Of a DNA stretch of 64,000 nt, positions 35,311-46,215 are shown in pieces. Position 1 is the stretch's first letter. The number at the start of each line of letters is the position of its first letter. The DNA lies in NCBI GenBank assembly GCA_034440575.1, contig JAOTOL010001375.1, positions 163,501 through 227,500 on the forward strand, read 5' to 3'. The notes under the pieces were generated by a model that saw only the letters and a list, made by a program, of their open reading frames with translations, was not told the origin of the DNA and ran no database searches. The position numbers and the translations under genes were made by a program. Source of the stretch: Imbricaverruca yamaguchii (Eukaryota > Arthropoda > Thecostraca > Neoverrucidae).

Positions 35311-35980
35311 TACTTGGACTGTACCTGAAACTGCGGCCGATTGTATATGGACCTTTATATCGCGTTGTGGGTGCCCACAAACCCACAAACCAAAGTAGTG
35401 CAGCCACAATGTTGATGTACCCATACAATTCTTAAGGAAACTACAGAGCATATCCTCTTCCGCCCCTTGTTCAACAACATTATTTGTGATGTTGTTTCGC
35501 TCACTCCTGAAAACTATAATGTCATGACCGAGGGCATAGTGTATACCCATCAGGAGCCTGACAAGAGTACACCGTTTACCCGGGGTGTGCCGTTGACCCA
35601 GGGTTCTACCCCATCCGGAATGCCCTCCGACTATTCAGGGGTAGTTTGAATGTCCCCACGGGTGCTTCAACGGCCCCTGAGCATGATCGGTGGTTTGCTA
35701 GGGGTGCTCCAGCTCTCCCCAGAGCATGACCTATCCCAAGAGTAGGCTCTGCTTTCCTCCAAGGCATGGTTGGCTGACTCAAGGGTATGTTCTGGCTGTC
35801 TCTAGGAAACACCCAGATTATCGTGAGACGGCTGAGCTAGCTGTGCCTATGGTGCCCATGGTGTCTATGGTGCATGGTGTAGCTGTGCTGTATTTCACGT
35901 GACTTGTGTTTTGACAATAGTGGCATTTCCTTTGACGGATCACACAACCAGATCATGCCTCTACTGCTTCCTATATATTT
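35311..35980. other. mostly single-copy sequence
   Basis: 35530-35810 holds weak, highly diverged ~25-30-bp repetition around GGGTGTGCCGT / GGGTGCTCC / AGAGCATGACC motifs. No gene is seen. Confidence 0.5.
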
Positions 35981-35990
35981 CTATATATAC

Positions 35991-35997
<7 letters not shown>

Positions 35998-36076
<79 letters not shown>
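35998..36076. repeat. (TA)n microsatellite
   Basis: About 79 bases of uninterrupted TA, preceded by an impure TATATAC stretch. It directly abuts the 3' end of the Penelope-like copy. Confidence 0.97.
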
Positions 36077-36078
<2 letters not shown>

Positions 36079-36103
36079 CAATAGCACAAGATGATGTTTT
36101 AAA

Positions 36104-36145
36104 AAAGAACACCAATGTTTCAGCTGTATGCCTTCATCAGGCTGA
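36104..36145 (-). other. hammerhead-ribozyme-like core motif
   Basis: On the minus strand CTGATGA (36140-36134) and GAAAC (36121-36117) are separated by 12 bases. This matches the two conserved blocks of the hammerhead ribozyme core. Such ribozymes are known at Penelope-like element ends. The 12-base spacer pairs poorly (two base pairs, then a mismatch) and I cannot close the other stems, so this is probably a decayed or inactive copy. Confidence 0.35.
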
Positions 36146-36417
36146 CAAGTATAATATTAAAACAAGGATGATAGTGTTTTGAATTCTTCAATCAACACGT
36201 GACACTATGTCTACCATCTACCACAGGTTGGCAAAAGATCACAGACGATATATCCAAAAGCACATGCACACAAATGTAATAGTGTATATCATTCGTCGGT
36301 AATTGCCATTCAATTCGTAGTCAATAAGGAGAATGTGCATATGGCGTCGGCATAACATTATTATAGGGCGTTGTTTTCTTTTGTAACCTAAATGTATTTG
36401 TGCAAATGTACTGTACG

Positions 36418-36480
36418 TGATTGTGTGTGTTTGTGTGTGTGTGTATGTGTGTGTATATTTACGTTAGTGTGTGTGGGTGT
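36418..36480. repeat. impure (GT)n tract
   Basis: TGTGTG runs interrupted by TTTG, TATG and TATATTTACG. Confidence 0.85.
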
Positions 36481-36523
36481 AAGTGTAGGTGTGAATTTGT
36501 GCAGTGTGTCTGCACGTGTGTGC

Positions 36524-37441
36524 CTATCCTACACATGTCCCCTGCTTATTTGTCGCCCCTCCCTTGACCATGCATGCTACTATGTGGACTACTTTTGTTA
36601 ATCCCGGAGATGAGTTGATGCAGTCTTCAATGGATATGTGGGCCGCCTCCACTGCTTTCCCTCTAAATTTGTCATCTACCCTAATTATTTCGTGTGCCCC
36701 ATTCCAATCCGCGAGGTGGCCTTCCCTGTCTACGTGCATGACTATGGCATTATATAGCCTGTGGTTACGCAAGTCTCCCTTGTACTCCCTCATCCTTTCT
36801 TTGATTGCGCGGCCTGTCTCACCGATGTATATTTTTCCGCAACATCCAAACGGGATCTTGTATACAGCACTGTGATTATCGGATTTTGGGTATTGGACAC
36901 GAATGATGTCCCAATCTTCTGCTCCATGGATTCAACTTTTCTCGCTACGTCGCCGATGTAAAGGGAAATATGTACCACATTGTGCTGTGCGGGGACCATA
37001 ATTAGATGGATTTGGGTTTTGTTAGCCCGGACATTGTGCCCCCGTGTATGTTTTTTGTTTTTCCTTTGGGGTCAAGAAGTTGTTCTAGCGAAAATATAAG
37101 GCCTCTGAGTACTCGTGTTACGTGTGCTAACTCCTAGAGGCACTCAGGAGAACAAATTCGATATGCCCCAAGATAGAAACCGAGTGCTACGCCCCCCCCC
37201 CTTTTATCCGTGTGGGATGGCTTGAAAAGAAATGGACGAAGTCATTTTTCGTAGTGGGTTTCCGATACACTGCAAATGCTAGCTTCCCCTCATTTATTGA
37301 GACCAAGATGTCAAGGAAAGGCTGTATACCGTTCCTCTTTATTTCCAGAGTGAATTTGATGCGCATGTACACGTCGTTCATTCTGCCTACCATTTCCTGG
37401 AGGTCAGTGTCCTTTGGCACCATCATAAAACAAACATCCAT
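36524..37441 (-). pseudogene. broken RT / GIY-YIG endonuclease open frame
   Basis: Reading the minus strand from 37441, a frame shows a decayed catalytic block (MDVCFMM, where a YVDD-like motif is expected), then the IKFTLEIKRNGIQPFLDIL block, VYRKPTTKNDF and HPTRIKG. These are the conserved C-terminal RT features of Penelope-like proteins. At a run of ten C (37192-37201 on the plus strand) the frame is lost. The expected continuation GFYLGAYRICSPECL followed by ELAHVTRVLRG is readable in another frame, with a stop in between. Further on, from 36865, the GIY-YIG domain reads VYKIPFGCCGKIYIGETGR followed by AIKERMREYKGDLRNHR, which holds the YIG motif and the conserved Arg and Glu/Lys region. 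At least two frameshifts and a stop make the copy inactive. Confidence 0.85.
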
Positions 37442-37480
37442 GGGTTATTTCGCACTAGGTAGGCAGGGAACGATCGAATC

Positions 37481-38417
37481 TGGCCGAAACGGACGGTTTT
37501 CTTTACTGATTATGCTTGGTTTTCCACCTACGGGTTTCCAAGCAGCTTGGTTTTCCCCTTCTCATGTTTTTGCTAAGCTTTAACCAAAGAATACACCTAC
37601 ACATACAAGGTCGGGTCTGACGCCCACGACTCGCTTTGGGCGCCGGGTCTCCGCTTCGTATCAGGTTGTAAGTGGGCAGCGGAGCCTGTTCGTAGGCTAC
37701 GAAGTTGCCCACCCTCTAAATGTCCTTCTGATTGTTATGCGTGTATGTATATATGTATTATGTACATGAACCTGTATGATATGTTTATATCGGCCATTTA
37801 CGCCACGTTATTCGTTTGCCAACGTCTCATCTTTCCTCTTGTGCTTATTTGATACAACCGGGTGCCACATAAGCCGGATTAATGTAACCCTTTCCTTAAC
37901 GTAACACATATCCAGAAGATGGCACTCTGCCTCTGCCAAAGGAAAAATACAATTCAAGGTGGGGCAGTGAAGCATACGATAGCGCACATTATTGGTCAAT
38001 GTAGATTCACTGCTAATCCTCCGTCTCCGTAACTTACGGTTCTACGGCCCCTGCCAAAGGCTACCCAGACCACTGCCAAGACGAGATGAGTCGGCGACAC
38101 GGTGCAAGGTTTGGACCGTATTTTCGCTCCCAGCAGCAGCGTGTGTCTGAGTGTTGCTGACGACCACCGCTCTGGATGATCTTTCTGTGTTGGGAAGGTG
38201 GGGCGGGGCTGGGGGGGGTTGCCAGCGCACCGTCAGGTGGGAACTTCCCGTGCGGCACTCAGCACCGGAGCACTGCTCTATCCAGCCCATCTCAGACGGT
38301 TTAATGCGATTATTCGCTGTGACAGGCGACTAATTCCTGTGAGAATGGTGACAGCCCGGCCACGTCCGGGTGAGCTGGGATCAGAGTAGACACCACCTCC
38401 ACGTCCACGGATGTGGA
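37481..38417. other. single-copy sequence
   Basis: No gene is seen. 37500-37700 could still contain unrecognised upstream parts of the Penelope-like copy. 38180-38260 is G-rich. Confidence 0.45.
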
Positions 38418-38446
38418 CGCCGGATTGCATCGCCTGCAATCCGGCG
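38418..38446. other. perfect 12-bp hairpin
   Basis: CGCCGGATTGCA (38418-38429), loop TCGCC, then the exact reverse complement (38435-38446). Confidence 0.9.
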
Positions 38447-38464
38447 TAAGCTGGAGGAGCATCG

Positions 38465-38575
38465 GTGATGGTTCTCCTCAGAATCCATCCCCCTGACCAG
38501 GCTGCAAGCTGTGGTGTTGTCCGAAGTGCGTCGGGGTGAGCATGTGTGGGCATCACTCCTCCACGGATAACTCAC
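38465..38575. repeat. isolated diverged copy of the 83-bp repeat
   Basis: It contains GTGCGTCGGGGTGAGCATG, GGGCATCACTCCTCCACGG and ATAACTC in the same order as the GTGTCACGGTGAGCAT / GGCACCACCACTCAATGG / ATAACCCC blocks of the array that starts 0.9 kb downstream. Confidence 0.7.
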
Positions 38576-39429
38576 CGCATATGTAGCATAATTGATGAGG
38601 AAACGCACCTTGGAGCAACCCTCACCATCTTCCACCTGCCCGCGTTCTTCAAAGCTGTTCACATGACTTTAATATGGTGCCCATGTGCTTTTTGAGGCCA
38701 TTCTGGATGCCATTAAAACCGTATTCAGGCTACTCGCAACAGACAAACGTCCATACTCGATACTTAGCGTTCGCTTGAAGTCATTTCCGGTAGGCTGCAG
38801 AAGGGTATGTATCTTACGCTAAATGGAGACCATACTGGCACTTTGGTGACAACACGTTGGCAGAAGCTGCAACGGTGCATCGAATTTGCGCCAACGGTGT
38901 TCTGAACTGTTCAAATTGCCACTAAAAGAAAAACCTGAAGGTAGCGACCAATCAAACAAATGGAGAACCGTTACATTATCTGACATCGGCGCAGTTGGCT
39001 TGTTCCATTGGTCAAATTTTGCCTACGGTCCCAGCTGAAGACTGGTGTGTATCGTGAGGGAAGGTTCTGACGGCGCTGGAAAGGATGAACTGTGACTCGC
39101 AACATGGTGGCATGCCATGTCGAAGTCATGGGAAAAGTGCACTTAGCTTTTTGGGGATGGCTCTAGGTACCCTTGCCAGCTAGTTCCCGAGGAATAAGGA
39201 ACGAAGTTCTAACTTAAAGGTTACATCAATGTATCATATTGCTTATTCAATATCGGAAGTGAAATTATGATACGTCGGGCAACATGCACTGGAAGCGTTT
39301 CATGCTCATCATTAACCTATATTTAAATGTATCCTGAGCTGACGAGTTATTCAGTTTTGCAGCCCTACTATGGTGAGCATGACAGCAGTTTGTTTTCGTT
39401 TTCGCACCTGGTTTGTTTGTTTTTACCCC
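38576..39429. other. single-copy sequence
   Basis: Nothing recognisable. Composition is mixed and there is no long open frame. Confidence 0.5.
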
Positions 39430-40260
39430 TGGTCCAGCATGCGCCGGTGTGAGTACTGATGGGCACCACTCTTCCATCGATAACGCCCCACCCGCTGACC
39501 ACCATCTGAAGTACTGTCTGGAGTGAGCCGGAGTGCGCATTGACGGGAATCACTCCTCGGTGGACAACCCGCCTGCTGACCACCGTCTGCTGTATTATCC
39601 GGAGTGTGTCACGGTGAGCATCGGTAGGCACCACCACTCAATGGATAACCCCCACATGCTGACCACCGTCTGCTGTATTATCCGGAGTGTGTCACGGTGA
39701 GCATAGGTAGGCACCCCCACTCAATGGATAACCCCCACATGCTGACCACCGTCTGCTGTATTATCCGGAGTGTGTCACGGTGAGCATCGGTAGGCACCAC
39801 CACTCAATGGATAACCCCCACATGCTGACAACCGTCTGCTGTATTATCCGGAGTGTGTCACGGTGAGCATCGGTAGGCACCACCACTCAATGGATAACCC
39901 CCACATGCTGACCACCGCCTGCTGTATTATCCGGAGTGTGTCACGGTGAGCATAGGTAGGCACCCCCACTCAATGGATAACCCCCACATGCTGACCACCG
40001 TCTGCTGTATTATCCGGAGTGTGTCACGGTGAGCATCGGTAGGCACCACCACTCAATGGATAACCCCCACATGCTGACCACCGTCTGCTGTATTATCCGG
40101 AGTGTGTCACGGTGAGCATAGGTAGACACCCCCACTCAATGGATAACCCCCACATGCTGACCACCGTCTGCTGTATTATCCGGAGTGTGTTATGGTGCGC
40201 ATCGGTAGGCACCACCACTCAATGGATAACCCTCACATGCTGTCCACCATCCGCAGTACT
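39430..40260. repeat. 83-bp minisatellite
   Basis: About ten copies contain CAATGGATAACCCCCACATG, CTGACCACCGTCTGCTG, TATTATCCGGAGTGTGTC and ACGGTGAGCATCGGTAGGC. Landmarks at 39639 and 39722 show the 83-bp period. The first two units are strongly diverged and the last is eroded. An ATCGG/ATAGG variant alternates among units. Confidence 0.96.
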
Positions 40261-40965
<705 letters not shown>

Positions 40966-40977
40966 ACACTCACACAT

Positions 40978-41019
40978 ACACACAGACAGACTGACAGCCA
41001 GACAGACAGACAGATAGAC

Positions 41020-41058
<39 letters not shown>

Positions 41059-41092
41059 TAGACAGATAGACAGACAGATAGACAGACATCGT
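40978..41092. repeat. (ACAG)n/(ATAG)n microsatellite
   Basis: CAGACAGACAGA runs are interspersed with TAGA units and follow the AC tract directly. Confidence 0.97.
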
Positions 41093-41433
41093 ACTGGAAG
41101 AAAATCGTGACAGAGCTGCGATGTGTTGTCATCTCAGCCGAGTTTCTCGCGGTCGCACGCGAGGTACCGCCGAGAGGATCGCCTCTCCCGACATGCCCGG
41201 GCCGACGAATCCGCCACTTTGTACTTTGTGCCGGCACGTTCTGTCGGGCACGACGCGGGCCAAAAAACCCGACACGTGCTGTGCCAGCTGTCTCCATATC
41301 GAGGTCGGCGACGAGGCAGCTGTGGCGGCTGCCGGCGGGCGACAGCACAGCAGGTGGCGACCGCCGATTGATCCTGAGCATCGGCCATCACTCGGCCGAC
41401 TGGCTCCGGCTGACTCACCGGCCCCTCCTGGCG

Positions 41434-41665
41434 ACAGCTGGCCGCAGCTGGGTACAACTGGCCGCAGCTGGGTACAGCTGGCCGCAACTGGGTACAGCTG
41501 GCCGCAGCTGGGTACAGCTGGCCGCAGCTGGGTACAGCTGGTCGTAGCTGGGTGCAGCTGGCCGCAGCTGGGTACAGCTGGCTGTAGCTGGGTACAGCTG
41601 ATCGCAGTTGGGTACAGCTGGCCGGAATTGGCAACAGTTGACTACGGTTGGCCACAGTTGGTTGA
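41434..41665. repeat. 20-bp minisatellite, dense in CAGCTG
   Basis: About 11 copies of CTGGGTACAGCTGGCCGCAG, diverging toward the right end. Most units contain two CAGCTG hexamers. Confidence 0.95.
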
Positions 41666-44600
41666 AATCAGCGTCTGGTCGCAGATAGTTGCAAATGGTT
41701 GCAAACGGCTATTACCGGTGACTGATAGATGTAGGTAATTACAAACAGTTATGCCTCACATACTGTTTTTAGCTCACGACTGGTGTGTATTCGTGCACGT
41801 TATTGATGTATTGCATGTTGGTGCCCTATAATGCACATTCGATGCAAGCCCGACAAGTGTAGAAATGCGCCACGGGCGTACCTCCGCGTTGTGTGCGGTG
41901 TCATCCAGTCGGAGGACGAAGGCGTCCAGTGGACTGGCACCGCCCGGCTTTGTTTCCATGCGAAGCCGTCCAGTGAGCGGTTTCGCTTCTATGCGAAGCC
42001 AGATCCAGTGAGCGGCTTGGTTTCCATGCAGGCTGGCTCGCCGGCTGAACCTGCCGCCGGTCACGAGGGTCTTCATGGCGCCGCTCGCCTCCAGCTCGGC
42101 GATGAGTCGCCGTGCCTGTGACGCACGCCAATGACCGAGCGGTCTGGTGACCCGGACCCTCCGGTCGCACGCTCCCAACCGAAACTTTGCCGACACGCAT
42201 CCAACATAGCGGCGGCGGTGGCGTCCGGTGCGGCGCGCCGCCCGGCTGCCGGATGTGCACCGCGCCTGAAATCGGAGGCGCGCTCTTGGGCCGCGGCGCG
42301 GGGTACACCGGAACCGGCGCGCGTCTCGCCGGCATCTGTCATCGACAGACTTCAATATCTCTCTTAATTTAAGAGCGGCGTCGGTTCATTTTCGATGAAT
42401 GCCTCGAGAGCGGCTGGGAGGAGGACCGTGTGCGGCTGGCAGCTCATTTAGAACGCGGCCGCCTCGGCTCACGCGCCGGACGACGCCGCACGGAAAACCG
42501 ATTCCCAGCGTCGCCCTCACCGCCTCGGCGCCGCTCCTCTTTTGTTGGGCGCCGCCCTCACACTCTCTCCCACCCGTCCACGCCGTGTGTTTACTGTGAG
42601 AGCGGAGACTGGCTGGTTTTTGGACCCTCATAAATGAGTAGCTGAAGATAATAGTATTAATCGGCATGGACGTTTCCCAACGATTGCCGACGAAGTCGTT
42701 TCGCTTTTTTCGCTCCACCTATGCTGATCTGTGCCATATCATACAGGGTGAATTACGCACGGCCTATGTGAAAAGCTAAACGAATTCTCTCTGAACATGC
42801 TCGCTCTTTCATCACCAGCCGAATCAGGTATTCAGCTCCTCTTCTTCTTTTCTTTTTTAACGTCACTCAGCTGTCGATTGCGTTTCCGTTTTGGCGACAG
42901 CTGGAATAGAGTTGGCACGCGTCGCCGCAGAAGATGTTCAATTGCCGCTGCCGGGCGGACAGCCTACGTCCCACGCAGCCGGTTCATATCTGACGCAGCG
43001 CCAGCTGACGCAGCGCCTGATCTAAACAACACGTCGGCGAAAATACCCACCGTTCAGGTTGCGCTGGCTGAGGCACGCACCTCCGACCCCACACAGAACG
43101 CATCTTGTCTTTTTTAAATTGATATATTAAACTTGAATACAAATATATCCACCGTGGATGGCGGTGGTTGTAGTTATTCTTGTTACCAACACCATCATGG
43201 AAGAAATCTGATCTTTTCAATTGGTTTAGCTGGGTTTTACATCATACGGTAACGTTTATAAGCTATTTACCAAATAATGTAAATATGTGTAAGCCTGCTA
43301 TGCAGCAGAACTGCATCGTTCCATTGGAAGCTGAATAAATCAGGAAAAATAAAAAGTGGAATGAGCTGAAATTATAACAAGAAAATACTTTTAAATACTT
43401 TTCAAATACAAAGCAAGATAAAATTAACCGTAATGAGAAACTTACAAGTACATTATTTGTATTGCTTCATGCATCCTCAGCTGATCCCACTGCATTTAAC
43501 CCAGCATCTCAGTTTCCTCTCGCAATACTCATCTTCTCATCATAATGCATCAATCAATGCATCTGGAAAATTAAGGAACGAAAACGGACCACTTCTTGTC
43601 AATTTTAACCTTGCTTCTACTCTGAATACCAATCGTTTCCCCAGTCCACCTTTCATACGAATGTCGCGTTTTCAAAATTTCAACACTGAGTTGCCAACTG
43701 GAACTTTAATACGTTTTTCTAACATAGCCAACCCAATAACCCTCCTGTTTTCCAACTACAGATTAACCAACGCCAACTAAGGACCGTAACCATTCATCTA
43801 TGTCATTCCCATTTACTTGGTTTCGCAATCCTATAGCTTCGTCATTAATGATTTACTTTTCCGCTTACCTTTTCCACATAAGTCAGAGTCGAGAAATTGT
43901 ATACGGTGCCATCGGTACATTGGTGACAAACATATTAGCGCTAATTTTAAACTGGGTCATTTGATGCTGAACCGAAAGTGAATGCCGGTACCTAGCTGCA
44001 TATGTATCATCATTCCAATCAACATCACCTACCTCCTAATCTTTTTGAAAGCGACTATCTTTGTATCTACTCTCAATAAATTTATATAGCATCACTCAAC
44101 ACCACAACAGACTACAATCATGCTGGAAGCATACGGATGTACAATTGGGTCACAAAGCTTTGCCATGTTCCTATTATATGTCTCTTGGAAGACTTTTAAA
44201 TATAAATGCTACCCCAGTGTTCACCATCATTCATAATCTACGTGCTAACTGAGTAAATGTTAAAGCATCACGATTATCGCCTAAAATATCCCTTACATAA
44301 TCCAAACCTGTCGTTTTCCGGCATGAAATTGTACAATGCTTAAGATTCGTTTGCTCTGAAAACCAGGTTAAACAGCTTCTTATATTGTGCACTTCGGTAA
44401 TTACAACCCTGGGAGTATATTTAGCTTAAGCTCTAATACACTCCTTCCAGAAAATATTATTCAGTTTTAAAGCCAGATCTCAGAGGAACTTCTTCTTTCC
44501 ATGCCATACGACTCTCCATGACTAATTGCTTCCTTAGATCCCTCCCCAGCTCGGGTTGCTTATGATTTGTCTGCTGCTCCCCGTAAATTTGAGTTATTCA

Positions 44601-44735
44601 ATGGAAGTGTCTATCTACATCGCCGCTTGCTAATCATTCAACTTTTCTTTGTACTCGCTGTGTCGTCTGATCTCTCTCAAACCACTCCAAAGTTTTTGTT
44701 TTTTCATAAACGTTGTTTTATGTATCTGATTATTA
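41666..44735. other. single-copy sequence
   Basis: No gene is recognised. 41926-42040 holds three ~35-bp diverged repeats (CCAGTGAGCGG / TATGCGAAGCC motifs). 42050-42560 is CpG-rich. A 13-bp CTGACGCAGCGCC duplication lies at 42990-43018. 43120-44730 is AT-rich with no long frame. Confidence 0.5.
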
Positions 44736-45070
<335 letters not shown>

Positions 45071-45369
45071 GTTCTTGTTATTGTTGTTGTTATTGTTATT
45101 ATTAGTATTCTTAGTATTATATAGAGGATTATTATTATAAATCGTCTTACTGGGCTTTGGTAGGGCCGAAAAACTGCACACACTTACACAAGGCTAATAA
45201 TGTAATTATATTTATCTTACCAGCTAGTGTGTGATGTGCTTGCCAAGAAGGTAATAATCGTTCTACCTCGTGCACTCCCTTCTCAAAGTTACTGTTAGAA
45301 GCGTCTTCTTCATTATCAGCATATACCACGGAACGTTTAGCCTAAAAATACATTCCTACCCAGAATGTC
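45071..45369. other. short single-copy spacer
   Basis: Nothing recognisable beyond the eroded end of the trinucleotide tract. Confidence 0.45.
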
Positions 45370-46215
45370 ACACTTGGGTCACAACGATTTCGTCAAAGAC
45401 CCCAAAAATACGCCCGATTCCGTAAAAGAATCGTGTTGGAAGAAATACACGGAATAAATGCATCGGAAGCCCGAATAATTGTACCGTGGCCCAAAAATAT
45501 ATCGCAGAGGCTTACAAAAAAACTGGACCACGAAAAATATTACAAATGAACTCCACCGGATAAACCCAAGCACGAGAAAGTTCAGAACATCGAATGCAAA
45601 AATCGCCCTGGGCCGCACCAAATTCGCGGCGGGGCCTTCAAAATTCGTATAAGGGCATCTGAATATATACTGCGAGTACCCCAAAAATCGTCCTGGAGGC
45701 AGCTAAGTACAACCTGCCCCACCAACTCGCCCCGAGGACCCCAAATATCGCGATAGGGATGCAAAACATCCGTCAGTAGTCTCACCCTTCCGCGTCGGGG
45801 CACCACAGATTCCCATCGGAACTCCAAAAATTGGCGTCCATGGCCACAAATAAGCACAGCGTACCCCGGAAACATCACATCGGGTCTGGACAAAAATCAA
45901 GCCAGGCTGCTTCAAAAGAAGGACAGATTCCGAGAAATATATGTTCGAACAAGGAAAATTGCTCCGGAACCCCAAACATAGCACTAGCTACGGCCCTGAA
46001 AAAAACCGCACTGGAAGTCGAAAATCGCGCAGAAACACAAAATATGGCGCCGGAGGCCTGAAAAATCTGGCCGGGACTTGGACTTTCTGAACATTCGGAG
46101 CAAGTCATCAAAAAATCCATAGAGCCGCGAAACCTGGCATAGGGTCCCTGGAACCACGTGTCTGGGTCTGTAAAGTCGCGCCATGACCCAGATAAATTAT
46201 ACCTAAGCCCCCGAA
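45370..46215. repeat. degenerate ~36-bp repeat array A
   Basis: Units of roughly 36 bp centre on CCCCAAAAATCGC / CCGGG-like text, for example AATCGCCCTGGGCCGCACC and AAATTGTGCTGGGGTAAC. Minus-strand translations show 12-residue periodicity. The segment GGCGTCCATGGCCACAAATA followed by AGCACAGCGT (45832-45865) has a clear counterpart in array B at about 55109. Confidence 0.8.

Larger units (their letters stand above)
36077..37480 (-). mobile_element. Penelope-like retroelement, truncated copy
   Basis: The minus strand carries, in order, the C-terminal part of a reverse transcriptase, a linker, a GIY-YIG endonuclease domain and an untranslated 3' tail. The tail contains a CTGATGA/GAAAC motif and stops at a (TA)n tract. 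This order (RT followed by GIY-YIG) is characteristic of Penelope-like elements of the Neptune/Poseidon/Penelope type. The 5' part of the RT with the palm and fingers motifs is missing upstream of about 37480. A (GT)n-like stretch (36418-36480) lies in the 3' tail. Confidence 0.85.
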
